Shown here piece after piece: positions 26,281 through 32,940 of a DNA stretch of 57,198 nt; positions within the stretch are counted from its first letter, which is position 1, and each line of letters begins with the position of its first letter. Made by a program: the position numbers and the translations under genes. Below the pieces are notes generated by a model that made no database searches, was not told the origin of the DNA, and saw only the letters and a list, made by a program, of their open reading frames with translations. Source of the DNA: Bacilli bacterium (GTDB taxonomy: Bacteria > Bacillota_I > Bacilli_A > RFN20 > CAG-826); contig JAKSVF010000008.1 of NCBI GenBank assembly GCA_024408235.1, forward strand, positions 1-57,198, read 5' to 3'.

Positions 26281-26286
26281 TGAAAA

Positions 26287-26305
26287 ATTATAGAAAGCGT
26301 TTACA
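26287..26305 (-). promoter_or_regulatory. liv promoter -10 with overlapping cre (CcpA) site
   Basis: A perfect TATAAT (26287-26292) lies just before the T-box. TGTAAACGCTTTCT (26292-26305) directly precedes it and fits every position of the TGWAARCGYTWNCW cre consensus, so CcpA would block RNA polymerase. No good -35 is visible at 17 nt. Confidence 0.65.
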
Positions 26306-26386
26306 AAAACAATTTTGTCCGTTGATATCGGCTATTTTTTAAAATTTCAATAATTATTTTGATGAATTTTGAGAAAATTTTCAGGT

Positions 26387-26812
26387 TTATTTCAACATTG
26401 TTGCATTCAAAACATGCTCCAAACTGTTGATTGTGTTGAGCAATCTATCGAGCGTTGTTGTCATGCCGTTTACGCTTAATGTGATAGTAATATATGCAAT
26501 TCCTTGAACTGGTGCAGTCTGGTTTATTGTTAAAACGCTGGCCTTACATTCATAGATTTTTGACAGTATGAATGACAAGATGCCAGGAATATCGTCCACT
26601 TTGAATGATAATACGGCCTTGTTAGTTGGTTTCTCATCTGGGTATCTGATGAAATCTTTATATTTATAATATGTGGATCTTGAAATACCAACCTCTTTGC
26701 AGGCATCCGAAACAGATTTGTTTTCGTTGTTTACCATGTTTTTCGCATCGAGAACATCATTGAAAAAATCTGGTAGTATTTTTTTATTCACTAAAAAATA
26801 TTCGTTTTCCAT
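26387..26812 (-). CDS. ACT-domain regulator of the UPF0735/PheB type
   Basis: 141 residues. A helix-turn-helix-like segment (SVSDACKEVGISRSTYYKYKDFI, about residues 33-55) precedes a C-terminal ACT domain (VDDIPGILSFILSKIYECKASVLTINQ). This is the UPF0735 family; a member in Bacillus controls threonine-biosynthetic genes, as I recall. ACT domains usually bind an amino acid. It begins 1 nt after the thrC-thrB fusion with GAGGAG inside the latter's 3' end, so an amino-acid-responsive regulator of that gene is the natural inference. Which amino acid it senses is not visible. Confidence 0.85.
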   Translation of the reverse strand: MENEYFLVNKKILPDFFNDVLDAKNMVNNENKSVSDACKEVGISRSTYYKYKDFIRYPDEKPTNKAVLSFKVDDIPGILSFILSKIYECKASVLTINQTAPVQGIAYITITLSVNGMTTTLDRLLNTINSLEHVLNATMLK

Positions 26813-26813
26813 T

Positions 26814-29108
26814 TTATTTCTCCTCGACTGTAGCGCCGTCTTTATTAACTGATAAGCACATGAATCTATATTTCACAGAATAATTTTCTTTCTCCAATTT
26901 AGAGATGATAGATTCATCACTGCTTATTATGAGCAAAGTTGAACCAGAGCCTGATATGGTAAATGGGCATCCATTTGCTTTTGCTAATGCGCCTATCTTA
27001 TCGGCGTCCGGGATCAACTTTAATCTATATGGTGTGTGTATTTTATCTTCGATTAAACCGCACAACGATTTTACGTCTCCCTCCATATATGCTTTTGCCG
27101 TGTTCATAATTCTTGAGGAATTGAACTGGATATCTTTATAGGAAAGTGATTGTGGGAGAACTCCTCTAGAATCTTTTGTCTTAAGCTGTACATCTGGGAC
27201 GGCTAAGATGAATTTTAGTTTGTCAGATACAACGTACTGAACAGGATGATATTCATTTCCATCATTCCACGTTGCCACAAGCGAACCAAAGATCGCTGGG
27301 GCAGCGTTGTCTGGATGGCCTTCTAATTCAGTTGCTAATTCAAGTAACTGCAACTTGGAATATTTTCTATTGAGCATCTCGTTAGCAGCCATCAACCCCG
27401 CAACAATGCAAGTGGAAGAACTGCCCAATCCTCTTGATTCAGGAACGTTTGTCTCTAATAAAGTGATTTCGACAGGCAGATATGCGTCTCCATATCTCTC
27501 GAACAACCTTCTATATGACTTGAGGACTAAATTGTTGTCTTTGTATTCTGATTTGAATCCTTTTACTACGTCGTTTGCGTTTGGCTTGAATCCAAATTTG
27601 TTAAAAAGATTTAGCGCAATGCCAGCGACATCAAAACATGGTCCAAGATTGGCGCTTGTGGCTGGAACGCTAACTACCAATACCTTCTTAGAAAACAGAA
27701 CGTCTTCAACCTGACTCTTTTTCAATAAGTATCTAGGTGTTGCGACCTTCAAGACCTTTTCCAACTGAACAGGCATTTTTGTTCCCGTTAGATCTTGAAT
27801 CATTGTCATCGCTTTAACGACATCATCTTCTTTTTTATTGAAGACCTCGAGTATTGCCTCGGTGAATTTATATGGAGAGGCAGTGGAAACAACAAGAACT
27901 CTATTGCTTGTTGCCATACGTGTGTATGCACGATATGACACGGCTGTGTGTGGGTCTATTAAATAATTATATGTGTCAAAGCATTCTCTAATAGCTTCGA
28001 TAGTGTCTTTCTCGTTTACAGAATAAGCCTCAAATTCATTAAGCTTTTTCTTCATCGAATCACTGACCTTATATCCTTTTTTGTCGGACTTAAGATCCTT
28101 CATGTATGATCTAACTTCCTCATCGTTTTCGGCTAATAAATAAAGGAGTCTTTCAAGGTTAGATGAAATGAGGATATCCATAGAAGGAGAATTTGTTTTC
28201 TTAAATTCTCTGTCGATTGAATAAGTACCTGTCGTTAAGAAATCTGTTAAGACTCTATTTTCGTTTGAAGCACACACTATTTTGCCAAGAGGTGTACCCA
28301 TCTTTTTTGCTAAATAAGAAGCAAATATATTGCCGAAATTTCCAGTAGGAACGACAACATCTAACTCATCGCCCAAATTAATCTTTCCTGCATTTACCAA
28401 ATCGATATATGACTTGATGTAATAAACGATTTGAGGAACTAATCTGCCAATGTTAATCGAATTCGCACTGCTGACGATTACATCTTCATGCTGTTCGTTG
28501 AGTATTTTCTTCACAAAATTTTGACAGTCATCAAAGTTTGATTCATCGAGGGCATAGGCTCTACATTTATCCGATGTGAAATAGAGCATCTGCATTTCTT
28601 GGAATGCCGATATTCCGCCATGTGGGTAGAGGACTTTTACAGATATATCATCGCTTGAAATAAACGAGGATAAAGCAGCTGATCCTGTATCACCTGAAGT
28701 GGCGGTGACGATTTGAATTTTCTTTGTAATGCCGTTCTTCTTTTTTGCAACGCTCATGAGATGTGGCAATAGGGAAAGCGCCATGTCTTTAAACGTCGTG
28801 GTTGGTCCGTGGAATAACTCAAGAACTGAGAACTTATCTTCGTGGTGCAGTTGGATTGGGCCATCAGGGAAGTTGAATGCTCCGTACGCTTTCTTTACAC
28901 ATGATTCGATTTCATCTTTTGTGAAGTCATCGAGGTAAAGTGATAAAACGTAGCATGCTAACTCCTGATATGAAAGATTGAGCAATTTGCTGATGTCGAT
29001 AGATGGAATAGTCTCAGGAAGGAATAAGCCACCATCATCACTTAAACCTTTTAGGATCGCTTTGCTTGCGGTCACTCTTAATTTAGAATCTCTCGTTGAA
29101 TAAAACAT
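26814..29108 (-). CDS. thrC-thrB: Threonine synthase-homoserine kinase fusion
   Basis: 764 residues in one uninterrupted frame. Residues 1 to about 460 are threonine synthase of the ThrC type (YYSTR-like start, DDGGLFLPETIP, PLP-lysine K107 in HGPTTTFKDMAL, TSGDTGSAAL, VPTGNFGNIFASYLAKKMG). Residues about 475-764 are homoserine kinase, a GHMP kinase (VPATSANLGPCFDVAGIAL, ATP loop VPESRGLGSSSTC, GHPDNAAPAIFGSLV, and a C-terminal ISGSGSTLLII). One chain would thus catalyse homoserine to O-phosphohomoserine to threonine, with possible channelling. There is no homoserine dehydrogenase nearby. The start has no ribosome site and is predicted leaderless. The downstream ACT-domain gene is co-transcribed. 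Confidence 0.94.
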   Translation of the reverse strand: MFYSTRDSKLRVTASKAILKGLSDDGGLFLPETIPSIDISKLLNLSYQELACYVLSLYLDDFTKDEIESCVKKAYGAFNFPDGPIQLHHEDKFSVLELFHGPTTTFKDMALSLLPHLMSVAKKKNGITKKIQIVTATSGDTGSAALSSFISSDDISVKVLYPHGGISAFQEMQMLYFTSDKCRAYALDESNFDDCQNFVKKILNEQHEDVIVSSANSINIGRLVPQIVYYIKSYIDLVNAGKINLGDELDVVVPTGNFGNIFASYLAKKMGTPLGKIVCASNENRVLTDFLTTGTYSIDREFKKTNSPSMDILISSNLERLLYLLAENDEEVRSYMKDLKSDKKGYKVSDSMKKKLNEFEAYSVNEKDTIEAIRECFDTYNYLIDPHTAVSYRAYTRMATSNRVLVVSTASPYKFTEAILEVFNKKEDDVVKAMTMIQDLTGTKMPVQLEKVLKVATPRYLLKKSQVEDVLFSKKVLVVSVPATSANLGPCFDVAGIALNLFNKFGFKPNANDVVKGFKSEYKDNNLVLKSYRRLFERYGDAYLPVEITLLETNVPESRGLGSSSTCIVAGLMAANEMLNRKYSKLQLLELATELEGHPDNAAPAIFGSLVATWNDGNEYHPVQYVVSDKLKFILAVPDVQLKTKDSRGVLPQSLSYKDIQFNSSRIMNTAKAYMEGDVKSLCGLIEDKIHTPYRLKLIPDADKIGALAKANGCPFTISGSGSTLLIISSDESIISKLEKENYSVKYRFMCLSVNKDGATVEEK

Positions 29109-29114
29109 GGGAAA

Positions 29115-29143
29115 ACTATAATGTGTCTTTAAAATAAATACAA
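29115..29143 (-). promoter_or_regulatory. Promoter of the thrC-thrB gene, leaderless start
   Basis: TATAGT (29115-29120) lies 17 nt from TTGTAT (29138-29143). Exactly 6 nt (TTTCCC) separate the -10 from the ATG, so the A of ATG is the expected first transcribed base. Confidence 0.6.
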
Positions 29144-29175
29144 GTGTTCTTGCATGAAAGACATAGAAAGAAAAG

Positions 29176-29202
29176 AAAAAAGTGGATTAAATCCACTTTT
29201 AT
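29176..29202 (-). terminator. tetR gene intrinsic terminator
   Basis: AAAAGTGGAT/ATCCACTTTT arms with a 3-nt loop are followed by T's on the minus strand, 26 nt after the TetR stop. The flanks are A/T-rich on both sides. Confidence 0.85.
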
Positions 29203-29227
29203 CTAACGATTTGCTGGTTTCTATTGC

Positions 29228-29791
29228 TTACATCATTCCAGGTCTTTCACCAAACGCGATGACTTTTGTGGACCACTCTCTTAAGAATGGGTAGTAGTCT
29301 ATTGTTTGGATTTCGCCAGTAAGAATGAGGTGTCTGATGAGCGAGACGAATGCATAAGCTGCAACGCGCTCTCTAACTTCTGAAAAACTAGTTCCTTCGA
29401 ATTTTGAGTGGATAATCTCAACAACCTTATCAATCATTCTTTCAGTGAAAGTTAATCCGATATTGCATTGAAGAAGAGCGACAACATGATCCCTATGAGA
29501 AAGGATATGTGCATTATATTTAAAGATCAGTTCTCTTGATTCTTGTTCCTTCTCAGGGTTCTCAAAGATAAATCTAATAGGTCCTAGACTCTTTTCAATT
29601 GCTCTATCTTCCATGGCGAGTGCAACGCTTGAAATGTTGTCATAGTAAGCGTAGAAAGCAGTTCTTGAAACTCCTGCCTTTTGGCATAAATCTGATACTG
29701 AAACATCAGCAACATTACAACCTTCAGCGATTAAATCAAGAAGGGCGTTCATGAGCCTAGTCTCTGCTTTGTGTACTTTTTTTGTTTGCAT
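29228..29791 (-). CDS. TetR/AcrR-family transcriptional regulator
   Basis: 187 residues. The N-terminal helix-turn-helix (ALLDLIAEGCNVADVSVSDLCQKAGVSRTAFYAYYDN, about residues 15-51) is typical of TetR proteins; the C-terminal half is the helical ligand-binding part, with no recognisable class. AGGAG precedes the ATG. It is divergent from luxS with 149 bp between the starts, so autoregulation and control of luxS are both possible. AT-rich dyads in that gap (for example ATATCT/AGATAT at 29869-29884) are candidate operators. Confidence 0.9.
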   Translation of the reverse strand: MQTKKVHKAETRLMNALLDLIAEGCNVADVSVSDLCQKAGVSRTAFYAYYDNISSVALAMEDRAIEKSLGPIRFIFENPEKEQESRELIFKYNAHILSHRDHVVALLQCNIGLTFTERMIDKVVEIIHSKFEGTSFSEVRERVAAYAFVSLIRHLILTGEIQTIDYYPFLREWSTKVIAFGERPGMM

Positions 29792-29890
29792 AATTCTAAC
29801 TCCTGTTAAGATTTTACAAAAATTTCTTACAAATTGAAAGCGATAATTTATCTTTTTTCTATTTGAAAATATCTTTATAGATATGGGTTT

Positions 29891-29918
29891 TTGAATAAGC
29901 CATTTTTGTATGTATAAT
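29891..29918 (+). promoter_or_regulatory. luxS promoter
   Basis: TTGAAT (29891-29896) and a perfect TATAAT (29913-29918) are separated by 16 nt, followed by GAGAGG and the luxS ATG at 29941. A 12-of-14 cre-like match lies upstream at 29835-29848 but is too far from the promoter to judge. Confidence 0.75.
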
Positions 29919-29940
29919 TTGTTTTTGAGAGGTTATTAAC

Positions 29941-30471
29941 ATGCAATCAAACGTTATTTCATTCAAAATCGATCACTCAAAACTTAAGCCAGGCCTATAT
30001 TTACACGAAGTTAGGGATTATGGCACAAACTATGTTACAACCTATGACTTCAGATTCAAAAAACCAAATAGTGGTGAGTACTTAACCCCTTGCCAAGCCC
30101 ATACTATTGAGCATGTAATGGCAACTTTTTTCACTGGGAAATTCAAGGACAAAATCTATTGGGGTCCAATGGGTTGTTTCACGGGTTTCTACCTTGTTTT
30201 AAACGGAAAACATGACGTAAAAGAAATTCTGGATTCACTAGATGATTGCGAAGTTTTTTGGAAGGAACTTTTGGAGTCTTCTAACGTTCCGGCAAAGAAT
30301 CCATATAGATGTGGTAACTACAAACTGCTAGACATTCGTGAGGGTTATAAAGCGTGGAGCGAATACTATCAGAAGAGAACTGAGTGGGGCTCTGAATATC
30401 CAATAATTGATAATTGTCCACCTGATGACAATTACCAGTGCGATATTGACTATGATTTAAAGTTGAAATAA
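29941..30471 (+). CDS. luxS: S-ribosylhomocysteine lyase
   Basis: 176 residues. It splits S-ribosylhomocysteine into homocysteine and the AI-2 precursor DPD, in the cytosol. The metal site HTIEH (His, Glu, His) and the later cysteine in RCGNYKLLD are present, as is the catalytic cysteine in PMGCFTGFY and the substrate arginine in YDFRFKKPN. Typical LuxS has about 150-160 residues; this one has an extra acidic C-terminus (CPPDDNYQCDIDYDL). Good promoter, ribosome site and terminator make it a monocistronic gene. No pfs gene is in the window. Confidence 0.96.
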   Translation: MQSNVISFKIDHSKLKPGLYLHEVRDYGTNYVTTYDFRFKKPNSGEYLTPCQAHTIEHVMATFFTGKFKDKIYWGPMGCFTGFYLVLNGKHDVKEILDSLDDCEVFWKELLESSNVPAKNPYRCGNYKLLDIREGYKAWSEYYQKRTEWGSEYPIIDNCPPDDNYQCDIDYDLKLK

Positions 30472-30488
30472 GGCCTTTGGCCTTTTTT
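30470..30488 (+). terminator. luxS intrinsic terminator
   Basis: AAGGCC/GGCCTT arms with a 3-nt loop, overlapping the stop codon, are followed by TTTTTT. Confidence 0.88.
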
Positions 30489-30570
30489 CATTGCGCATTT
30501 TAATTCCAAACAAACTCAAAAGGTGAAACCGCTCTCTTATAAAGAATTGTCATTTCTTTAAAAACAATCA

Positions 30571-30598
30571 TTGACATATTTTCTAACACTATCACAAT
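30571..30598 (+). promoter_or_regulatory. Promoter of the aromatic amino acid operon
   Basis: A perfect -35 TTGACA (30571-30576), a 16-nt spacer and CACAAT (30593-30598, 4 of 6). The next ATG follows after exactly 6 nt, so the leader peptide would begin at the first base of the mRNA. Confidence 0.6.
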
Positions 30599-30604
30599 GG
30601 TGCC

Positions 30605-30685
30605 ATGGAACTCGCTAGATCAACTAGAGCTTATTACGAATTTAGCTTCTACTATGGAAGCTACTTTTACTTTAGTCAGATTTAG
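30605..30685 (+). CDS. Aromatic-rich leader peptide of the aromatic amino acid operon
   Basis: A 26-codon frame (ATG 30605, TAG 30683-30685) encodes ten aromatic residues: Tyr at 10, 11, 16, 17, 20, 22 and Phe at 13, 15, 21, 23. Such density is far beyond chance and mirrors attenuation leaders such as pheL. It precedes pheA and the shikimate genes. Its stop codon touches the antiterminator strand, so ribosome position on the Tyr/Phe codons can decide RNA folding. There is no ribosome-binding site; the ATG is predicted to be at +1. A TAGCTTC/GAAGCTA hairpin (30643-30649 with 30657-30663) lies inside the Phe-Tyr codons. Confidence 0.8.
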   Translation: MELARSTRAYYEFSFYYGSYFYFSQI

Positions 30686-30751
30686 CCAGCACCTCGTTAC
30701 TATAAGACAAAACGATTGAGAGAATGCTGGCAACCGCCGGCATTTTATTTT
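30685..30751 (+). terminator. Attenuator: antiterminator strand and intrinsic terminator
   Basis: A 9-bp terminator stem (AATGCTGGC 30723-30731 with GCCGGCATT 30736-30744, loop AACC) is followed by a T-rich tract. GCCAGCA at 30685-30691 is perfectly complementary to TGCTGGC (30725-30731) in the 5' arm, giving a mutually exclusive antiterminator. A ribosome terminating at 30683-30685 would cover GCCAGCA and allow termination; one stalled on Tyr/Phe codons would leave it free. Downstream to 30832 there is a CATCTT/AAGATG hairpin, an AAAGGAG and a hairpin before pheA. Confidence 0.82.
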
Positions 30752-30832
30752 ATCGGCTCATCTTAAAAAGATGGCGTTATTAATCGTGAAAGGAGATAAT
30801 TCTATTCGATAATCGAAAGAATTAGAGCAAGT

Positions 30833-31930
30833 ATGGATGATTTAAAGAAAGCAAGAGAATCGATAAATGAGATCGATGAGGAAATGGCTAAGCTTTTTGA
30901 AAAGAGAATGCAAGCCGCAAGCAGTATCGCAAAGTATAAAAAGGAGCACGGTCTTCCTATTACCGATGCCAAACGCGAAGCTGAATTAATCGAAAAGAAT
31001 CAAGAAAGAGTTAATGACCCTGTTATTCGTGAGTACTACACTCAATATTTAAGAGCGATGTTTAAAGTATCTAAAGAATATCAGCACAGGCTCAATAGTG
31101 GCGCATCCATAGCCTATTGTGGCGTACCTGGAGCTTATGCTTATTTAGCTGCTTCTAAACTATCTGGCACCTCAGGATTAAAGAACTACTCTTCTTTTAA
31201 AAAAGCGTATGACTCTGTCCTTGAAGGAGATTGCGACGGCGCTGTTCTTCCAATTGAAAACAGCTATGCCGGAGACGTTGGAGCCGTAATGGATTTGGCA
31301 TTCCAAGGCCCATTATATATTTCTCAGATTGTTGAATTGGAAATCACCCATGCTTTACTTGCTAAAAAAGGAACCAAGATCGACGACGTTAAAGTCGTAT
31401 GGAGCCATCCACAGGCTTTGTCCCAGTGTGATGAATACATAAACACACACGGTTTTGAGACGGTAGAACATTCAAATACCGCGGTAGCATGCAAAGAATT
31501 ATCTGAATCAAGCGAAGAAGGCGTTGCGGTTATCGCTTCTCCTGAAAACGCTCAGATATATGGTTTAGAGATACTCGAAAGAGGAATCAATTCGGCTGCA
31601 AACAACACAACTAAGTTCGGTTTATTCACTCGAGCGTACTCAAAGCCATCGCCAGAAGCAAAAACCGGCGAACATTTCGTCCTCGTCTTCACCGTTACAA
31701 ATGAGGCCGGTGCTTTAGCAAAGGCATTGAACATAATTGGTTCGCATTATTTCAATATGAAGAACCTCCGTTCAAGACCATTAAAGGGTTTGATGTGGAA
31801 TTATTATTTCTTCTGTGAGTTAGAAGGAAACATCAACACACCAGATGGTGAAGACATGCTTATCGAACTTAAGACTATTTGCGATAAGGTCAAGGTGCTT
31901 GGCACTTACTTTTTTACCAAGGAGCATTAA
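30833..31930 (+). CDS. pheA: Bifunctional chorismate mutase/prephenate dehydratase
   Basis: 365 residues, in three parts: an AroQ-type chorismate mutase (1 to about 85, DDLKKARESINEIDEEMAKLFEKR), a prephenate dehydratase (about 92-270, with GVPGAYAYLAASK, LPIENSYAGDVG and the NNTTKF substrate motif), and a C-terminal ACT domain (EAGALAKALNIIG...NMKNLRSRP) for phenylalanine feedback. It converts chorismate to phenylpyruvate. It is the first structural gene behind the attenuator. The best ribosome site, AAAGGAG at 30789-30795, is 37 nt before the ATG with a hairpin (about 30801-30823) between; only a weak AGAG lies at normal spacing. Confidence 0.95.
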   Translation: MDDLKKARESINEIDEEMAKLFEKRMQAASSIAKYKKEHGLPITDAKREAELIEKNQERVNDPVIREYYTQYLRAMFKVSKEYQHRLNSGASIAYCGVPGAYAYLAASKLSGTSGLKNYSSFKKAYDSVLEGDCDGAVLPIENSYAGDVGAVMDLAFQGPLYISQIVELEITHALLAKKGTKIDDVKVVWSHPQALSQCDEYINTHGFETVEHSNTAVACKELSESSEEGVAVIASPENAQIYGLEILERGINSAANNTTKFGLFTRAYSKPSPEAKTGEHFVLVFTVTNEAGALAKALNIIGSHYFNMKNLRSRPLKGLMWNYYFFCELEGNINTPDGEDMLIELKTICDKVKVLGTYFFTKEH

Positions 31931-31932
31931 TT

Positions 31933-32940
31933 ATGATTTTGAGAGTTGAGACGAACCCATCCTACGATGTCGTAATTGAAAGAGGCGCATTAAATAATGT
32001 CGGCTCCCTTTTCAATCTGGATAGAAAAGTCTTGGTTCTCACGGATGATGGAGTTCCTTTCTGCTATGCAGAGGCTGTAGCAAACTCTTCAAAAGAAGGA
32101 CACATCTTTGTGATTCCACACGGAGAACAGTCTAAATGCATGGATAGTCTCCAAGGAATACTCTCGTTCATGCTCGATCACGAGTTTTCAAGGAAGGATG
32201 CGATTGTAGCGGTTGGTGGAGGCGTCTGTGGTGACTTGGGCGGATTTGCTGCGAGCATCTATATGAGAGGCATTGAGTTTTACAACGTTCCAACAACCCT
32301 TCTATCGATGGTTGATTCATCGATTGGAGGAAAGACCGCTATAGATTTTGATGGATATAAAAATGTTGTAGGTGCATTTTATCAACCATCAAAAGTTCTC
32401 ATTGATCCAAATGTGCTATCAACCCTCGATGATAGGCAGCTCCATGCTGGTCTTGTTGAGGCCATCAAAATGGCAGCAACATTTGACAAGGATCTTTTCG
32501 AGGTTATCGAGAAATCTGACAGCATAGAGAATGACATAGAAGTCATCATAGGTGGTGCACTTGCTATAAAGAAGGATGTTGTTGAGAAAGACACTAAGGA
32601 ATCGGGTCTAAGGAAAGTCCTTAACTTTGGGCACACAATCGGACACGCAATTGAAGCGGATGCAAATGGAGAACTACTCCACGGCGAATGCGTTGGAATC
32701 GGGATGATGTATGTTACTAAGGGCGATGTTAAAGATCGCATTGAAAACCTGCTTAACAAATACAATGTTCCAACCACTTATGAGGCTAAAACTGAGGATT
32801 TGATGAAGTTTGCAACTCATGACAAGAAGGCCTCACATGGTGAAGTTGATTTGGTCATTTGCAATGAAATCGGAACTTTTGAAATTAAGAAAATACCAGT
32901 AGAAACACTGGAAAAGATAATGGAAGGGGAAAGGCTATGA
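31933..32940 (+). CDS. aroB: 3-dehydroquinate synthase
   Basis: 335 residues. It cyclises DAHP to 3-dehydroquinate using NAD and a divalent metal. Conserved blocks are VGGGVCGDLGGFAASIYMRGI, TTLLSMVDSSIGGKTAID, the metal-binding region LVEAIKMA and NFGHTIGHAIEA. AAGGAG precedes the ATG, which is 2 nt after the pheA stop. It is slightly short at the C-terminus compared with the common 340-360 residues. Confidence 0.97.
   Translation: MILRVETNPSYDVVIERGALNNVGSLFNLDRKVLVLTDDGVPFCYAEAVANSSKEGHIFVIPHGEQSKCMDSLQGILSFMLDHEFSRKDAIVAVGGGVCGDLGGFAASIYMRGIEFYNVPTTLLSMVDSSIGGKTAIDFDGYKNVVGAFYQPSKVLIDPNVLSTLDDRQLHAGLVEAIKMAATFDKDLFEVIEKSDSIENDIEVIIGGALAIKKDVVEKDTKESGLRKVLNFGHTIGHAIEADANGELLHGECVGIGMMYVTKGDVKDRIENLLNKYNVPTTYEAKTEDLMKFATHDKKASHGEVDLVICNEIGTFEIKKIPVETLEKIMEGERL

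Noticed and set aside
30597-30719. A competing 40-codon frame (ATG 30597) overlapping the aromatic leader peptide
   Set aside because: It has ordinary composition, no ribosome site and no relation to the attenuator stop-codon geometry.
30472-30832. A T-box in the leader of the aromatic operon
   Set aside because: No GGTGG-type T-box core and no Stem I signature; the aromatic leader peptide and complementary strands explain the region better.
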